From contig JAIDCC010000050.1 of assembly GCA_029056055.1 (NCBI GenBank), positions 1 through 64,000 of the forward strand: 64,000 nucleotides of DNA, in the 5' to 3' direction. The notes under the pieces were generated by a model that was given only the letters and a program-made list of their open reading frames with translations, was not told the DNA's origin and searched no databases. A program made the translations under genes and the position numbers. This stretch comes from Duncaniella sp. (GTDB taxonomy: Bacteria; Bacteroidota; Bacteroidia; Bacteroidales; Muribaculaceae). Positions 44,149-57,870 of the stretch are shown one piece after another (the stretch's first letter is position 1; each line of letters starts with the position of its first letter).

Positions 44149-45221
44149 AACTGCTTCACGTCATAACCTCGCTCCGCACCGGAGGTGCCGAGACCCTCGT
44201 GGCCTCGATGCTTCCGCGTCTGCGCGCCTGCGGCGTGGAGGCCGACGTGGCTCTGCTCGACGGCACGCCGACCCCGCTCACACGCCGTCTGGCCGAGGCC
44301 GGGATTGACGTGAAGGCTCTCGGAAAGTCACCGCGAGCCATCTACTCGCCGCGCCGCATAGCCGACCTGAAGCGCATCATCGGCGACTATGACGTGGTGC
44401 ACACCCACAACACTCCGGCGCAGGTGTGGACGGCGCTTGCCGCACGCACCGCGCGGCGACGACCGCGGCTCGTCACCACCGAACATAACACTTCAAACCG
44501 CCGGCGCGGGCTACCGCTTGCCCGTCAGGCCGACCGCCGTCTGTTCGGATGCTACGACCGCATAGCGTGTTGCTCGGAGGCGGTGGCCGCGTCGCTGAAA
44601 GCTCATCTCGACAGCCCGAAGCTCGACAGGCGCATCGTCACGATAGAAAACGGCATAGACCTGACGCCTTTCGCGGCTCTGCCGGAGGGGAAGCCGGGGA
44701 CGCGGTTGCTGATGGTGGCTGCGTTTCGCAAGCAGAAGCGCCACGACCTCGTGACGGAGGCGCTGCGCAAGCTGCCCGAAGAGTTTACGCTGACCTTGGC
44801 GGGCGACGGCGCTACACGGCATGACACCGAACGGCTCGCCGCCGACCTCACGGCCGCCGGGCGCCTCACGTTCGCAGGCAACGTCGACGACGTGGCCCGG
44901 CTCATGGGACACCACGACATCCTGCTCTATGCCACCCGTCATGAAGGCATGTCGCTGGCGATGGTGGAGGGTATGGCCTCAGGCCGGCCGCTCGTGGCCA
45001 CCCGCGCGCCCGGAGTGGAGGAACTCACGGCCGACTCGGCGCTGCTCGTCGACCCATCGGCTGAGGCTATCGCCGAGGCTGTAGAGCGGCTTGCCTCCGA
45101 CAGCCGGCTCTATGCCACACTGGCCGAACGCGGACGCCGCCGCGCCGCCAGCCACGACATAGCCGCAACCACTCAAAAATATCTCGAAATCTACCGACAA
45201 CTACTATCTCAATCCTCGTAA
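44145..45221 (+). CDS. GT4-family glycosyltransferase
   Basis: 358 residues, GT-B fold. MKLLHVITSLRTGGAETLVA at the start, TTEHNTSNRR in the first domain and RHEGMSLAMVEGMASGRPLVA at the end are the family motifs. The ATG at 44145 overlaps the stop of the previous gene by four bases, which fixes the start. The frame is open far upstream but without homology. Confidence 0.93.
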   Translation: MKLLHVITSLRTGGAETLVASMLPRLRACGVEADVALLDGTPTPLTRRLAEAGIDVKALGKSPRAIYSPRRIADLKRIIGDYDVVHTHNTPAQVWTALAARTARRRPRLVTTEHNTSNRRRGLPLARQADRRLFGCYDRIACCSEAVAASLKAHLDSPKLDRRIVTIENGIDLTPFAALPEGKPGTRLLMVAAFRKQKRHDLVTEALRKLPEEFTLTLAGDGATRHDTERLAADLTAAGRLTFAGNVDDVARLMGHHDILLYATRHEGMSLAMVEGMASGRPLVATRAPGVEELTADSALLVDPSAEAIAEAVERLASDSRLYATLAERGRRRAASHDIAATTQKYLEIYRQLLSQSS

Positions 45222-45279
45222 TCCTCGTAACCTAACCCTCAAACCAACTTACCTCAAAAAACCAATACTTAGCCCCTGA

Positions 45280-46218
45280 ATGCATATGAAAACATTAGCC
45301 CGACTCATCACGCTCTTTATGGTGGCTCTCTTCGTGGCCACCGCCGCAGACGCTTCGGCACAAGACCGTCCGCGCTGGACCAAAGGCGGCACGAAAATCA
45401 TCAATCGCAAGCGCTCGAACAAATCGTATGAATTCGTGAAATTCGAGACCTTCAACCCGATGCTCTCAACCCTCCACAACGAGCGCTACAACCCGCTCAA
45501 GGCCTACATCGCCAAGAAAGTGGGCATCAGCGACACGGTAGACATCGACGCTGCCGAGGTGACGCTCCTCACCCGCGACTACATCGAGGGCCCGGTAGAC
45601 ATGTCGGACGCCATCAAGCAGATTCAGCGCGAGGTTGAAATAGACTTCGGCGAACACGGCACCTACCGCGCGCGCCTCGTGGACGAATACGTCCACCTCG
45701 ACGGCAATGTCGACGAGACCTACGACTACACCATGTGGCAGCTCTATCAGGTGGCCACCAAACCCAACACCGCCCCGACCTACGACCGCATCGACTTCAC
45801 CCGCTCCTATCGCACGGAGGCATTCATCCTCTCGATTATCCCCGGCATGGGTCAGGCTCTCAAGGGGCAGTATAACAAGACGGCGTGGATTCTCGGCATC
45901 GAAGCGGTGTCGGTGGGCTGTGCGTTTGCCTGCAACAAGAAATTCCACTACTTCGACAAAGAGGCCAAGAAAGACGACTACATCGGCAAGAGCTACGCCT
46001 CGAAAGCCCGCTCGTGGCGCAACTTCCGCAACATCGCGATAGGCGCCGGTGTGGTGACCTACATCGTCAACCTCATCGACGCGGCCAAGTCGCGCGGCCC
46101 GCGTCAGGTCATCGTGGGCGGTCCCGAAAAGTATGGCAACGTGGCCGTCGGACCGACGGTGCTCTACGACCCCGAAGCTACCGTGGCTGCCGGCGTGGGC
46201 CTCACCTGGACCTTCTGA
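45280..46218 (+). CDS. DUF5683-like exported membrane protein
   Basis: 312 residues. Signal peptide at about 1-30 (MKTLARLITLFMVALFVATAA). Hydrophobic segment around 188-225 with SIIPGMGQALKGQYNKTAWILG, the Gly/Pro-rich motif of DUF5683-type proteins, and another near 245-265. The central part is unrecognised. Function unknown; its place inside the polysaccharide cluster suggests an envelope role. An alternative start is the second Met at 45286. Confidence 0.65.
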   Translation: MHMKTLARLITLFMVALFVATAADASAQDRPRWTKGGTKIINRKRSNKSYEFVKFETFNPMLSTLHNERYNPLKAYIAKKVGISDTVDIDAAEVTLLTRDYIEGPVDMSDAIKQIQREVEIDFGEHGTYRARLVDEYVHLDGNVDETYDYTMWQLYQVATKPNTAPTYDRIDFTRSYRTEAFILSIIPGMGQALKGQYNKTAWILGIEAVSVGCAFACNKKFHYFDKEAKKDDYIGKSYASKARSWRNFRNIAIGAGVVTYIVNLIDAAKSRGPRQVIVGGPEKYGNVAVGPTVLYDPEATVAAGVGLTWTF

Positions 46219-46233
46219 TTTCTCCCCCTGACA

Positions 46234-47379
46234 ATGAAAAAACTTATGCGCATCACCACCGTGGGCCTCTCGCTCGCGGTGTTTTGCCGCGGACTTCTGC
46301 GACGTCTCAACGAGCGCGAAGGCTATGAAGTGGTGGCCGTTTCGTCGCCCGACGCCGACCTCGAAACCACGGGTCGGCGCGAGGGGGTGCGAACGGTCGG
46401 TGTGGCGATGGAGCGGCGCATGGCTCCTCTGGCCGACCTGCGTTCGCTTGTCAGGCTCGTCGGGGTGATGCGCCGCGAGAGACCCGACATGGTCCACACG
46501 ATGACCCCGAAAGCGGGTCTGCTCGGCATGATGGCCGCGCGGATTGCGGGCGTGCCGGTGAGAATCCACACCTTCACGGGGCTGCTCTTTCCGACGGCCA
46601 CGGGGCTGAAACGCCGGCTGCTGCGGTTGACCGACCGCCTGACCTGCGCCTGCGCCACTCACATCATTCCGGAAGGGGAGGGTGTGAAAGCCGACCTGAC
46701 GGCCGCCGGCATCACGCGCAAACCGATGCGTGTGCTCGGCCATGGCAACGTGCGCGGCATCGACCCCGACCACTACGCCCGCACGCCCGAGGTGATGGCC
46801 GAAGCTGCCGCCATACGCCGCCGTCTCGGCATACCCGACGGCGCGCGTGTGCTCGTCTACGTGGGGCGTTTCGTGGGCGACAAAGGTCTGCGCGAGCTGC
46901 TCGAAGCGTTTGCCGCGCTGCCTTCCGACCTGAGCGACGCTCATCTGCTTATGGTGGGTGCGCCCGAAGGGGGAGCCGACGACATCCCCGCGCAACTCAT
47001 CGCGCAGACACCGCGCGTAAGCGTGTCGGGGGGCTGGACCGACGATGTGCGCCCCTGGCTCGCTGCTGCCGACGGGCTCGTCTTTCCGAGCTACCGCGAG
47101 GGTTTTCCGAACGTGGTGATAGAGGCGGGCGCCATGGGTCTGCCCGCCGTGGTGACCGACATCAACGGCTCGCGCGAGATTGTAGAGCGCGGGCGCACGG
47201 GATGGATTGTGCCGCCGCGCGAGGCCGGGACGCTGCGCGAAGCCATGACCGAGCTTCTCAGACTCAGCACCGCGGAACGTGCCGCTATGGGCGAGCGGGC
47301 GCGCCGCAGCGTCACCGAAAGGTTTAACATCGAATTGGTGCAGCAATCGCTCATCGATTTTTACCGGACTTTGAAATGA
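46234..47379 (+). CDS. GT4-family glycosyltransferase
   Basis: 381 residues, GT-B fold. Begins with a glycine-poor N-terminal loop (LAVFCRGLLRRLNEREG), then HTMTPKAGLLGMMAARIAGVP and FTGLLFPTATGLKRRLL, motifs seen in WbpT/CapM-type enzymes. PSYREGFPNVVIEAGAMGLP is the donor site. The stop overlaps the start of the acetyltransferase (ATGA). Confidence 0.92.
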   Translation: MKKLMRITTVGLSLAVFCRGLLRRLNEREGYEVVAVSSPDADLETTGRREGVRTVGVAMERRMAPLADLRSLVRLVGVMRRERPDMVHTMTPKAGLLGMMAARIAGVPVRIHTFTGLLFPTATGLKRRLLRLTDRLTCACATHIIPEGEGVKADLTAAGITRKPMRVLGHGNVRGIDPDHYARTPEVMAEAAAIRRRLGIPDGARVLVYVGRFVGDKGLRELLEAFAALPSDLSDAHLLMVGAPEGGADDIPAQLIAQTPRVSVSGGWTDDVRPWLAAADGLVFPSYREGFPNVVIEAGAMGLPAVVTDINGSREIVERGRTGWIVPPREAGTLREAMTELLRLSTAERAAMGERARRSVTERFNIELVQQSLIDFYRTLK

Positions 47380-47975
47380 CAGGAATAATCGTCAAGGTCA
47401 AGCACCGTTTTCCGGCTCTGTGGAGCATCGTCGAGAGCGTCAACGGCGGGTTGTGCCGTCTGCGCTATCCAAGACGGCGCGAGGCGGCCGACGAGGCCAT
47501 CGCCTCATTGCCGCCCGTAGAAGGCTATGCATGGAGTCGCGTCGAGCCTGAGGATGCCGAAGCTCTCTCCAGGTTTTTCACACGTCAGAAGGAGGAGCGA
47601 CTCACTTATTTCCGCCCGCACCGTTTCGACCCTGCCACGTTGAGACGCATGGCACGGTCGGGGGGCTTCGTGATGCTCAAGGTGACTGCCGCGACTTCGG
47701 GCGAAATCGTCGGCTACCACTTCCTGCGCCTCTTTTTCAACGGAACTATCTTCCACGGACTCATCGTAGGCGAAGGCCACGAGGGGCACGGACTCGGCAC
47801 ACAGATGTGGCGGCTCGGCGCCGCGATAGCCGAGAGTCTCGGCTCCGACATGGAGGCCACGATTTCGGAAGCCAACGCGGCTTCGCTCACTTCATGCCGC
47901 AACGCCGTCGAAGTGGTGGAGACAACCCCGATAGCCGACGGTTATCTTCATCTGCGGCTGCGGCCTCGGCGCTGA
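47376..47975 (+). CDS. GNAT-family N-acetyltransferase
   Basis: 199 residues. A GNAT fold with a preceding 60-residue extension; the acetyl-CoA loop is GEGHEGHGLGTQMW (Q/R-x-x-G-x-G/A type), followed by LGSDMEATISEANAAS. It may acetylate an amino sugar of the polysaccharide, but that is inferred from its place as last gene of the cluster. Overlaps the previous gene by four bases and is convergent with the BNR-4 gene, 5 nt away. Confidence 0.85.
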   Translation: MTGIIVKVKHRFPALWSIVESVNGGLCRLRYPRRREAADEAIASLPPVEGYAWSRVEPEDAEALSRFFTRQKEERLTYFRPHRFDPATLRRMARSGGFVMLKVTAATSGEIVGYHFLRLFFNGTIFHGLIVGEGHEGHGLGTQMWRLGAAIAESLGSDMEATISEANAASLTSCRNAVEVVETTPIADGYLHLRLRPRR

Positions 47976-47980
47976 GGGGG

Positions 47981-49246
47981 TCAGCGCCCGGTATTGACTT
48001 CGAGCACGGCTGCCTGCGTAGGCGCCGACTCAACCACCTTTTCGCCATCGCCCTGACTCACGGGCTGGGCATAGACGTGGAGCAGCCCCGCCGAGGTCCA
48101 GAGAGGCATGTCGATTGAGGGTTCCCATGCCCCGACGCTGTAATCGGTCAGATCGAAGAGTTGCCACTCCCCCGCTTCGCCAAGAGGCCGCGTGGCCACG
48201 GAGATGCGACTGCCGCGCTCGGCATCGCGGAAAATGTAATAGATGTCGGTGGTGTCGGCCACTACTTTCGGCCGCGAAATGGGGATAGACTTCGTGCCGC
48301 CTCCCGAGAGTGAAAAAGGTGTGGCGCGTCGGCCCACAATCTCCGAGCGCCACTCGCGCCCGTCGTGGCTGACGAGCCGAAATTGCGGCACCGAGTCGGC
48401 GGCGTCGCGCCAATAGGTGGCAATCATAGGATGGCCGTCGGGCGTGGCGGTCATTGAAGTCTGGTTGATGAGCTCCGAATTTTGCGGGATGCGGCAGGCC
48501 GTTTCGGCCGTGGCTATGGTGATGGGGAGCGCGTAGAGGGTGGAATCAGAGCGCGTCCACGTGCGGCCGCCGTCGGCCGAGCGCGCGTAACACAAATCAT
48601 GGTTGGTCTCGACGAGCCACGTCTCGCGCCACACCCACGAAAGGTGGAGCGTGCCCTGCGCATCGGCCGCCATCTGCCAGTAGGCGTTGCGCTCCCTCTC
48701 GCCGTCAATCAGAATGTCGTGCAGGCGGTGCCACGTGTCGGTGGCCGCGTCGTAGCGGTTGAGCACCATGTTGCCGCGCCCCGACGCGCCCGAACGGTAG
48801 GCGAAGAGAAGCGAGCCGTCGGGCAAGGTGTGAAATTCGGGATAGGTCACGTCCTGCTCGTCGTCGCCGGTCATCGGGCGCAGAGGCCCGAGTGTCAGCG
48901 AGCCGGGGGCCACGGAGCGGGCATAGCGCAGCGGGTGGCCGTGATGGTCGAACGATGCGTGGAGATAGCCCAGCGAGTCGACGGCTATCGAGATGACGTT
49001 GTGAGCGTCGGCGACCTTGCCTGTGTATTGCGTCGGGCTCACCGTCCAGGCGTCGCTGCCGAGGCGTCGCGAGGCGAGGGTGACGCGCCCTTCGGGGTCG
49101 TAGAAAGCGGCATACTGCGTAGAGTCGGGGGCGTAGGTCACCACAGGGTTGGCGCGGAAGATGGCGGCGTTGACCGAGGTGGAGCTATAGGCCGGGGCTA
49201 TTTCGGAGAGGCGGGCCGTGAGGGCGAGCAAAATCAGTGCTAACAT
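47981..49246 (-). CDS. BNR-4 repeat family protein
   Basis: 421 residues. A short hydrophobic start (MLALILLALTARLSEIAPA) acts as signal peptide. The rest is a beta-propeller of the BNR_4 type: SFDHHGHPLRYARSVAPG, DVTYPEFHTLPDGSLLFAYR and YARSADGGRTWTRSD. Such proteins occur with unsaturated glucuronyl hydrolases and rhamnosidases and some are polysaccharide lyases or sialidase-like hydrolases. The start ATG at 49246 is 19 nt after the upstream GH105 gene, so an operon is likely. Confidence 0.85.
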   Translation of the reverse strand: MLALILLALTARLSEIAPAYSSTSVNAAIFRANPVVTYAPDSTQYAAFYDPEGRVTLASRRLGSDAWTVSPTQYTGKVADAHNVISIAVDSLGYLHASFDHHGHPLRYARSVAPGSLTLGPLRPMTGDDEQDVTYPEFHTLPDGSLLFAYRSGASGRGNMVLNRYDAATDTWHRLHDILIDGERERNAYWQMAADAQGTLHLSWVWRETWLVETNHDLCYARSADGGRTWTRSDSTLYALPITIATAETACRIPQNSELINQTSMTATPDGHPMIATYWRDAADSVPQFRLVSHDGREWRSEIVGRRATPFSLSGGGTKSIPISRPKVVADTTDIYYIFRDAERGSRISVATRPLGEAGEWQLFDLTDYSVGAWEPSIDMPLWTSAGLLHVYAQPVSQGDGEKVVESAPTQAAVLEVNTGR

Positions 49247-49265
49247 GTCGTTGAGGCGGTGAAAA

Positions 49266-51581
49266 TCAATAGCGGTCGGGAGTCGGGGCGGGATTTTTCC
49301 AGATATGGTCTTTCGGGAAGGGGCGGCCCGAGAATGCTTTCTCCTGGGTGGTAGGTGCCGCGGCATCGGTCCAGAACGGATGGGTGGCGGGCAGTCCGAG
49401 AGGCAGGAGCGAGAGCGACGTCATGTAGAGCGACCCGTTGTTGGTATACCAGTCGGCGATGTTGGGCTGGCTCCCGCAGAAACCGATGGTCAGGTAACCG
49501 TCGGAATTGAAATTCTCCGTCCCGGGGCCGAACATGCGGCGCGTCACGGCCGAAAGTGCGGCGCGGGTCTGGCCGGGAGTCAACCCTTCGGGGAGTGCCC
49601 CGATGAGCGCCATCATGGCCAGAGGCTGGAGTGTGGCGGTGCGGTAGGGTATCGAGCGCCCGAATACCGGGAAAGTGCCCTCGGGCGAAATGAAACGTTC
49701 GAGCACGAGGGCGGCTTTCTGCGCACGGCGCAGGGCGCGGTCGTAATACTTTTTATAGTCGAGACGGTTTCTCACGCCCGCATCCTGAAGTGCGGCGAGC
49801 GCGTCGAGATACATGGGGTGGAACACGTAGCTCGAATAATAGTCGAAGGCAAATTCAGGGCCGTCGGCATACCATCCGTCGCCTACATACCACTCTTCTG
49901 TCTTGCGGAAGGCCGAATTGATACGGTAGATGTCGGCCTCAGCTCCCGCTTTGGCCAGAAAGGCCTCGATTGTGGCCGAGAACAGCAACCAGTTGGTATA
50001 GGGAGGGTCGATTTCGCGCAGCCCCTTGAAACGTTCGATGTAGCGGCTGCGGGTGAGGGTGTCGAGCGCGAGCCACAGCGAGTCGTAGCCGCGCAGGAAC
50101 GACTGCGCCACATAGGCCGCGTCGACGAGCGCCTGTCCCTCGCCGCGCCAGAGCAGACAGTCGGGCGAGTCGGGGTCGACGGCGTTGGCATAGGCCGCTC
50201 TCGCCTGACGGCGCAGACGGCTGCGGGTCTTGCTCTCGGGAGTGCCGTCGTCGGGCAGCGACAGCCACGGCGCGATGCCGGCCATCAGTCGGCCGAACGC
50301 CTCCATGTAGGCCACGTCTTTCTTCCTGCCGTCCCACGTCGGGCTCACTTCTACGGTCATCCGCTCATGCAATTTGCCCTGGCTCATCGGCTCGAGCACC
50401 GGGGCGGCCAGACGCTCGGCAAGGTCGGTCCAGAACGCGCGGTCGGCTCCCGCACCACCTTCGGCGGCCTGCAACTGTCTCATCCGCTCGCATGCAGCCA
50501 GGAGAAACGCTCCCGTGCCGAAATTCGTCACAGACTTCTCCGACACCACCTGCCCCGGAATGGCCTTCTCGCCGATTGGCTGCACATAGCCCACGGAGCC
50601 ATCTTTCTGCAACGCCGTTTTCGAGAGATATTTCCACCCCTTCTCGGCCGCCTCGAGATAGCGCGGCTCGGTGAGAAGTCCGTTGTTGATGCCCCACAGA
50701 AGTCCGTAGGTGAAGAACGCCGTGCCCGAAGTCTCGGGGCCGGGCGCGTGTTCGGGGTCGAGCATCGAGCGCGTCCAGTAGCCCTCGGGCTGCTGCGCGT
50801 CTACCACGGAGGAGGCCATTTTCTTATACTTGTCGACGAAGAAATCGCGGTGCTGCCACGACTCGGGAAGGTCGGCTATCACCTTGGCCAGTCCGGCCAA
50901 CACCCAGCCGTCGCCTCGCGCCCAGAAATCCTTCTTTCCGTTGACCGACGTGTGGGCCGGATAGACATACTTAGCGTCGCGATAGTAAAGCCCCGTCTCA
51001 GGGTCGAGCATTATCGAGTCTGACACGCACAGATATTCATACAGGCGGTCGAGGTAGCGCTGGTTGCCGGTGAGATTGTAGAGTTTCGTCATCACGGGCA
51101 TCACCATGTAGAGCCCGTCGGCCCACCACCAATAGTCACGCTGCGGCGTCGACATCTGATATTCCATCACCTGACGCGCGCGGCGCAACCGGCGGTCGTC
51201 GGGCAGCATCCGGTAGAGGTCGGCATAGGTCTGGAAACACACCTGCCAGTCGCCGAACATCACGTAGTCGTCACCCTCGCCATAGCGGTCATACTTCCAT
51301 TCGGCCTTGTTGTCTGACCGCGCACCCTTCCAGTCGTTGTGTTCGGCCCAGCGCGTCGAATAGTCGGTCCAATCCTCTCGGCCGAGCAGACGCGCCGCCT
51401 CCATATTGCCCGTATGGTAGGCCGCATTGTCCCAGAACGCATTGTGTTCAGGCGCGTGGTTTTTCTGCCACGTGTCGTTGACGCGTTCGATAATAGCCTT
51501 CACATCGTCGGCTCGTTCAGCCGCGTCGACTCGGGCGGTAGCCGCAGCAAGCAGCAACATCAAAATCAATAGTTTCTTCAT
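49266..51581 (-). CDS. GH105 and DUF2264 (GH154-like) fusion protein
   Basis: 771 residues. Signal peptide MKKLLILMLLLAAATARVDA. Residues about 30-370 are a GH105 unsaturated rhamnogalacturonyl/glucuronyl hydrolase: YWWWADGLYMVMPVMTKL and KKDFWARGDGWVLAGLAKV with the catalytic Asp in RGDGW. Residues about 380-760 are a DUF2264 domain (LAAPVLEPMSQGKLHERM; RGYDSLWLALDTLTRSRYI; WYVGDGWYADGPEFAFDYYSSYVFHP), the group that includes GH154 beta-glucuronidases. It probably removes unsaturated and saturated uronic acids from oligosaccharides in the periplasm. Upstream partner of the BNR-4 gene. Confidence 0.92.
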   Translation of the reverse strand: MKKLLILMLLLAAATARVDAAERADDVKAIIERVNDTWQKNHAPEHNAFWDNAAYHTGNMEAARLLGREDWTDYSTRWAEHNDWKGARSDNKAEWKYDRYGEGDDYVMFGDWQVCFQTYADLYRMLPDDRRLRRARQVMEYQMSTPQRDYWWWADGLYMVMPVMTKLYNLTGNQRYLDRLYEYLCVSDSIMLDPETGLYYRDAKYVYPAHTSVNGKKDFWARGDGWVLAGLAKVIADLPESWQHRDFFVDKYKKMASSVVDAQQPEGYWTRSMLDPEHAPGPETSGTAFFTYGLLWGINNGLLTEPRYLEAAEKGWKYLSKTALQKDGSVGYVQPIGEKAIPGQVVSEKSVTNFGTGAFLLAACERMRQLQAAEGGAGADRAFWTDLAERLAAPVLEPMSQGKLHERMTVEVSPTWDGRKKDVAYMEAFGRLMAGIAPWLSLPDDGTPESKTRSRLRRQARAAYANAVDPDSPDCLLWRGEGQALVDAAYVAQSFLRGYDSLWLALDTLTRSRYIERFKGLREIDPPYTNWLLFSATIEAFLAKAGAEADIYRINSAFRKTEEWYVGDGWYADGPEFAFDYYSSYVFHPMYLDALAALQDAGVRNRLDYKKYYDRALRRAQKAALVLERFISPEGTFPVFGRSIPYRTATLQPLAMMALIGALPEGLTPGQTRAALSAVTRRMFGPGTENFNSDGYLTIGFCGSQPNIADWYTNNGSLYMTSLSLLPLGLPATHPFWTDAAAPTTQEKAFSGRPFPKDHIWKNPAPTPDRY

Positions 51582-51670
51582 GGTAAGATTGCTATATCCT
51601 GACAGCGCGAGACACCCCGCACTTCATTCGCGGGCAAAATTACGAAAAATCCCATACATATCAAAATGCA

Positions 51671-51710
51671 AAGCCGCCTGCCCCGGTCTTCACACCGGAG
51701 CAGGCGGCTT
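51671..51710. terminator. Perfect hairpin between GH105 fusion and AT-rich island
   Basis: AAGCCGCCTGC (51671-51681) pairs with GCAGGCGGCTT (51700-51710), and CCGGT/ACCGG pairs inside, 16 pairs in all. It follows the minus-strand gene at 51773 and can serve as its terminator; the T content beyond it is moderate. Confidence 0.8.
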
Positions 51711-51772
51711 GATTGTTATTCATCAGGTCTGAGCGCGCTCAGACCGTCGTGTCAGAGAGTGGTCGAATCTCA

Positions 51773-52318
51773 TTACAGAATACTTTTGGGCATATATTTC
51801 GGGATTATACTAAATCCCCCCGAGCCCATATGAACAAACGTACTTTCCTCTTGCAAAGTTCGTTCATACTCTGCTCTATCCTTATTAAACATCTTGAAAA
51901 AACCGTAGTCGTCTCTCCAATAGGAAATGTTTTTATACTTTTTGGACTCATGAGTATCAATTTTTCCTATTGTAATTTTCTTCTCTAACACGGTATTTCC
52001 ATAATCATCAACTTTTGACGGAATAATGGTTACATATATATGGGAGTAATTAGTGTGCTGACATAAATAAAAGAGGTATTCGTCAAGAGCTCTTATATCT
52101 ACGCTGTAATCCACTTTGTTGAATCCGCTTATACCTACTGAATAATTGAATCCTTCAACAAACACTTCATTACCATTTCGATAGACTTTACTTTTGCCCA
52201 TCGTTTCACCGAACATATCTGTATATTCATGTCGAATATTCCTTGTACATGCACTTGATACAAAGAACAGGAGCAGCATCATTATTAGACGCACCGTCGA
52301 ATTCCTAAGTCGTTTCAT
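51773..52318 (-). CDS. Lipoprotein of unknown function
   Basis: 181 residues. MKRLRNSTVRLIMMLLLFFV followed by SSACTRN gives a signal peptide with lipobox SSAC, so the ATG at 52318 is the likely start; a TTG at 52390 overlapping the upstream gene is possible but would bury the signal peptide. The mature part is rich in Tyr, Lys and Asp with no recognised domain. The gene is AT-rich compared with its neighbours. It is co-directional with the exported protein at 52387. Confidence 0.6.
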   Translation of the reverse strand: MKRLRNSTVRLIMMLLLFFVSSACTRNIRHEYTDMFGETMGKSKVYRNGNEVFVEGFNYSVGISGFNKVDYSVDIRALDEYLFYLCQHTNYSHIYVTIIPSKVDDYGNTVLEKKITIGKIDTHESKKYKNISYWRDDYGFFKMFNKDRAEYERTLQEESTFVHMGSGGFSIIPKYMPKSIL

Positions 52319-52386
52319 TTCTAAAATTTCGTGGGGCAATGGTACAGATTTGGCAAACGAATCTATAGAACCAATTTTGAACAATA

Positions 52387-52767
52387 TCAAAACTGTCTTA
52401 TACTTCCATCGCTAAACCGAGCCCGATTAAGTATCACCCCTTCAACGACATAATCTTCTTTAAGATACACCTGAATCTGGAATGTTTTAGATCCTCCCGG
52501 CAAAATATTACATGTTAGACGATGAGATTTGTAGTCGTGAGCAAAAGAATTTGTTCGATCCGCGTAACGCCATTTACTGACTACAATGACCTCCACAGCA
52601 GTTAGAGTCTTCTGTGTATTATTTGTCACAGTAAATTCAACTACTGCATTGAAGTTATTATCATACTTTGATTTTACGTTTGAGATACTCTGTGAGTAAA
52701 CCGGATTAGTGTCCAACGCTGCGCATACGCACATCACAAAAAGAATAAATAAAAATTTCAATTTCAT
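52387..52767 (-). CDS. Exported protein of unknown function, possibly beta-sandwich
   Basis: 126 residues. Signal peptide MKLKFLFILFVMCVCAALD. The mature part reads like a small Ig-like or FxLYD-type fold: AVVEFTVTNNTQKTLTAVEV, then GGSKTFQIQVYLKE. Function unknown. Same AT-rich composition as the lipoprotein that follows on the minus strand, 68 nt away. Confidence 0.6.
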   Translation of the reverse strand: MKLKFLFILFVMCVCAALDTNPVYSQSISNVKSKYDNNFNAVVEFTVTNNTQKTLTAVEVIVVSKWRYADRTNSFAHDYKSHRLTCNILPGGSKTFQIQVYLKEDYVVEGVILNRARFSDGSIRQF

Positions 52768-52882
52768 TTTTTCATATAAATGAAAGCCGCGGTCATCCTC
52801 TCGTTGGCGTTAAGGTAAAAATAAGAAAAGCGTAGGAATCTGTATCTGTCACCGTCCTACCATTGGAGGCTTCTCGCATTGC

Positions 52883-53260
52883 CTAATCGAAGTTGGACGG
52901 CAACGCAGAAGCCCACGCCAGTATATGCATTCTATTCTCCCTGAAAGATTGTTTCTCTCGAAACACTCTTTTCATGGAGTGGTGAATTACATATCCACGG
53001 GCATCTATCGTCACCTGACCCTTGACTTCGATTTGAAATTTTGCGAGAATTTCCAATGATCAAGAATCAGCGCTGATAAACGCTTTTTGATTATTATATA
53101 TCTTTCCCACTCTTGGGAATTGATTCGACCCTCCACTCTCACCCCAGACCAGACATATGTCCATACTGGCGTGAAGAGATTTAAAGATGGTCTGCTTTGA
53201 CAAAATTACAATTTTATTTTTGTTCTTCCAAATATCTAAGAAAGTTTTTATCGAAAACGT
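52883..53260 (-). pseudogene. Possible decayed reading frame
   Basis: On the minus strand one frame runs from about 53260 to 52883 but is broken by a TGA at 53062-53060. The second half (ILAKFQIEVKGQVTID, then YVIHHSMKRVFREKQSF) looks protein-like, and a TTG at 53056 could start it. No family recognised. The apparent ATG start at 53305 lies in the rpoC terminator and is not credible. Nothing else is seen between 52768 and 53269. Confidence 0.3.
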
Positions 53261-53269
53261 AAAACGAAT

Positions 53270-53306
53270 AGTGCCTCGGAAGTTCTTATGAAACTTCCGA
53301 GGCACT
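53270..53306 (-). terminator. rpoC terminator hairpin
   Basis: AGTGCCTCGGAAGTT (53270-53284) and AACTTCCGAGGCACT (53292-53306) are perfect 15-bp inverted copies with a 7-nt loop, about 43 nt after the rpoC stop in the minus direction, followed by ATTCGTTTT. Confidence 0.85.
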
Positions 53307-53348
53307 TGGTGTTTTTAAGCGTGAATTAGCTCGCGCTTCTTAGTCGTG

Positions 53349-57692
<4,344 letters not shown>

Positions 57693-57870
57693 AACAGGTT
57701 TGGAAAAAAGCTTTCTTTGAGAGAAAAGAAGTTGATTTGGGAGAGAGGTGGGGTGGCTATCGGCCGCCGCGTGGGTCGGCCGGTCTGTCGACGTCTCCCT
57801 GTGTCGGGCGACGTCTGAGGGCGAATGTCAGGAGGTGCCGGAGCGGGCGTCGCCCGCCCGGCCTTCCTGT

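Noticed and set aside
53060..53305. 81-codon minus-strand frame starting at 53305
   Set aside because: Its start and first residues lie in the rpoC terminator stem, so it cannot be a real start.
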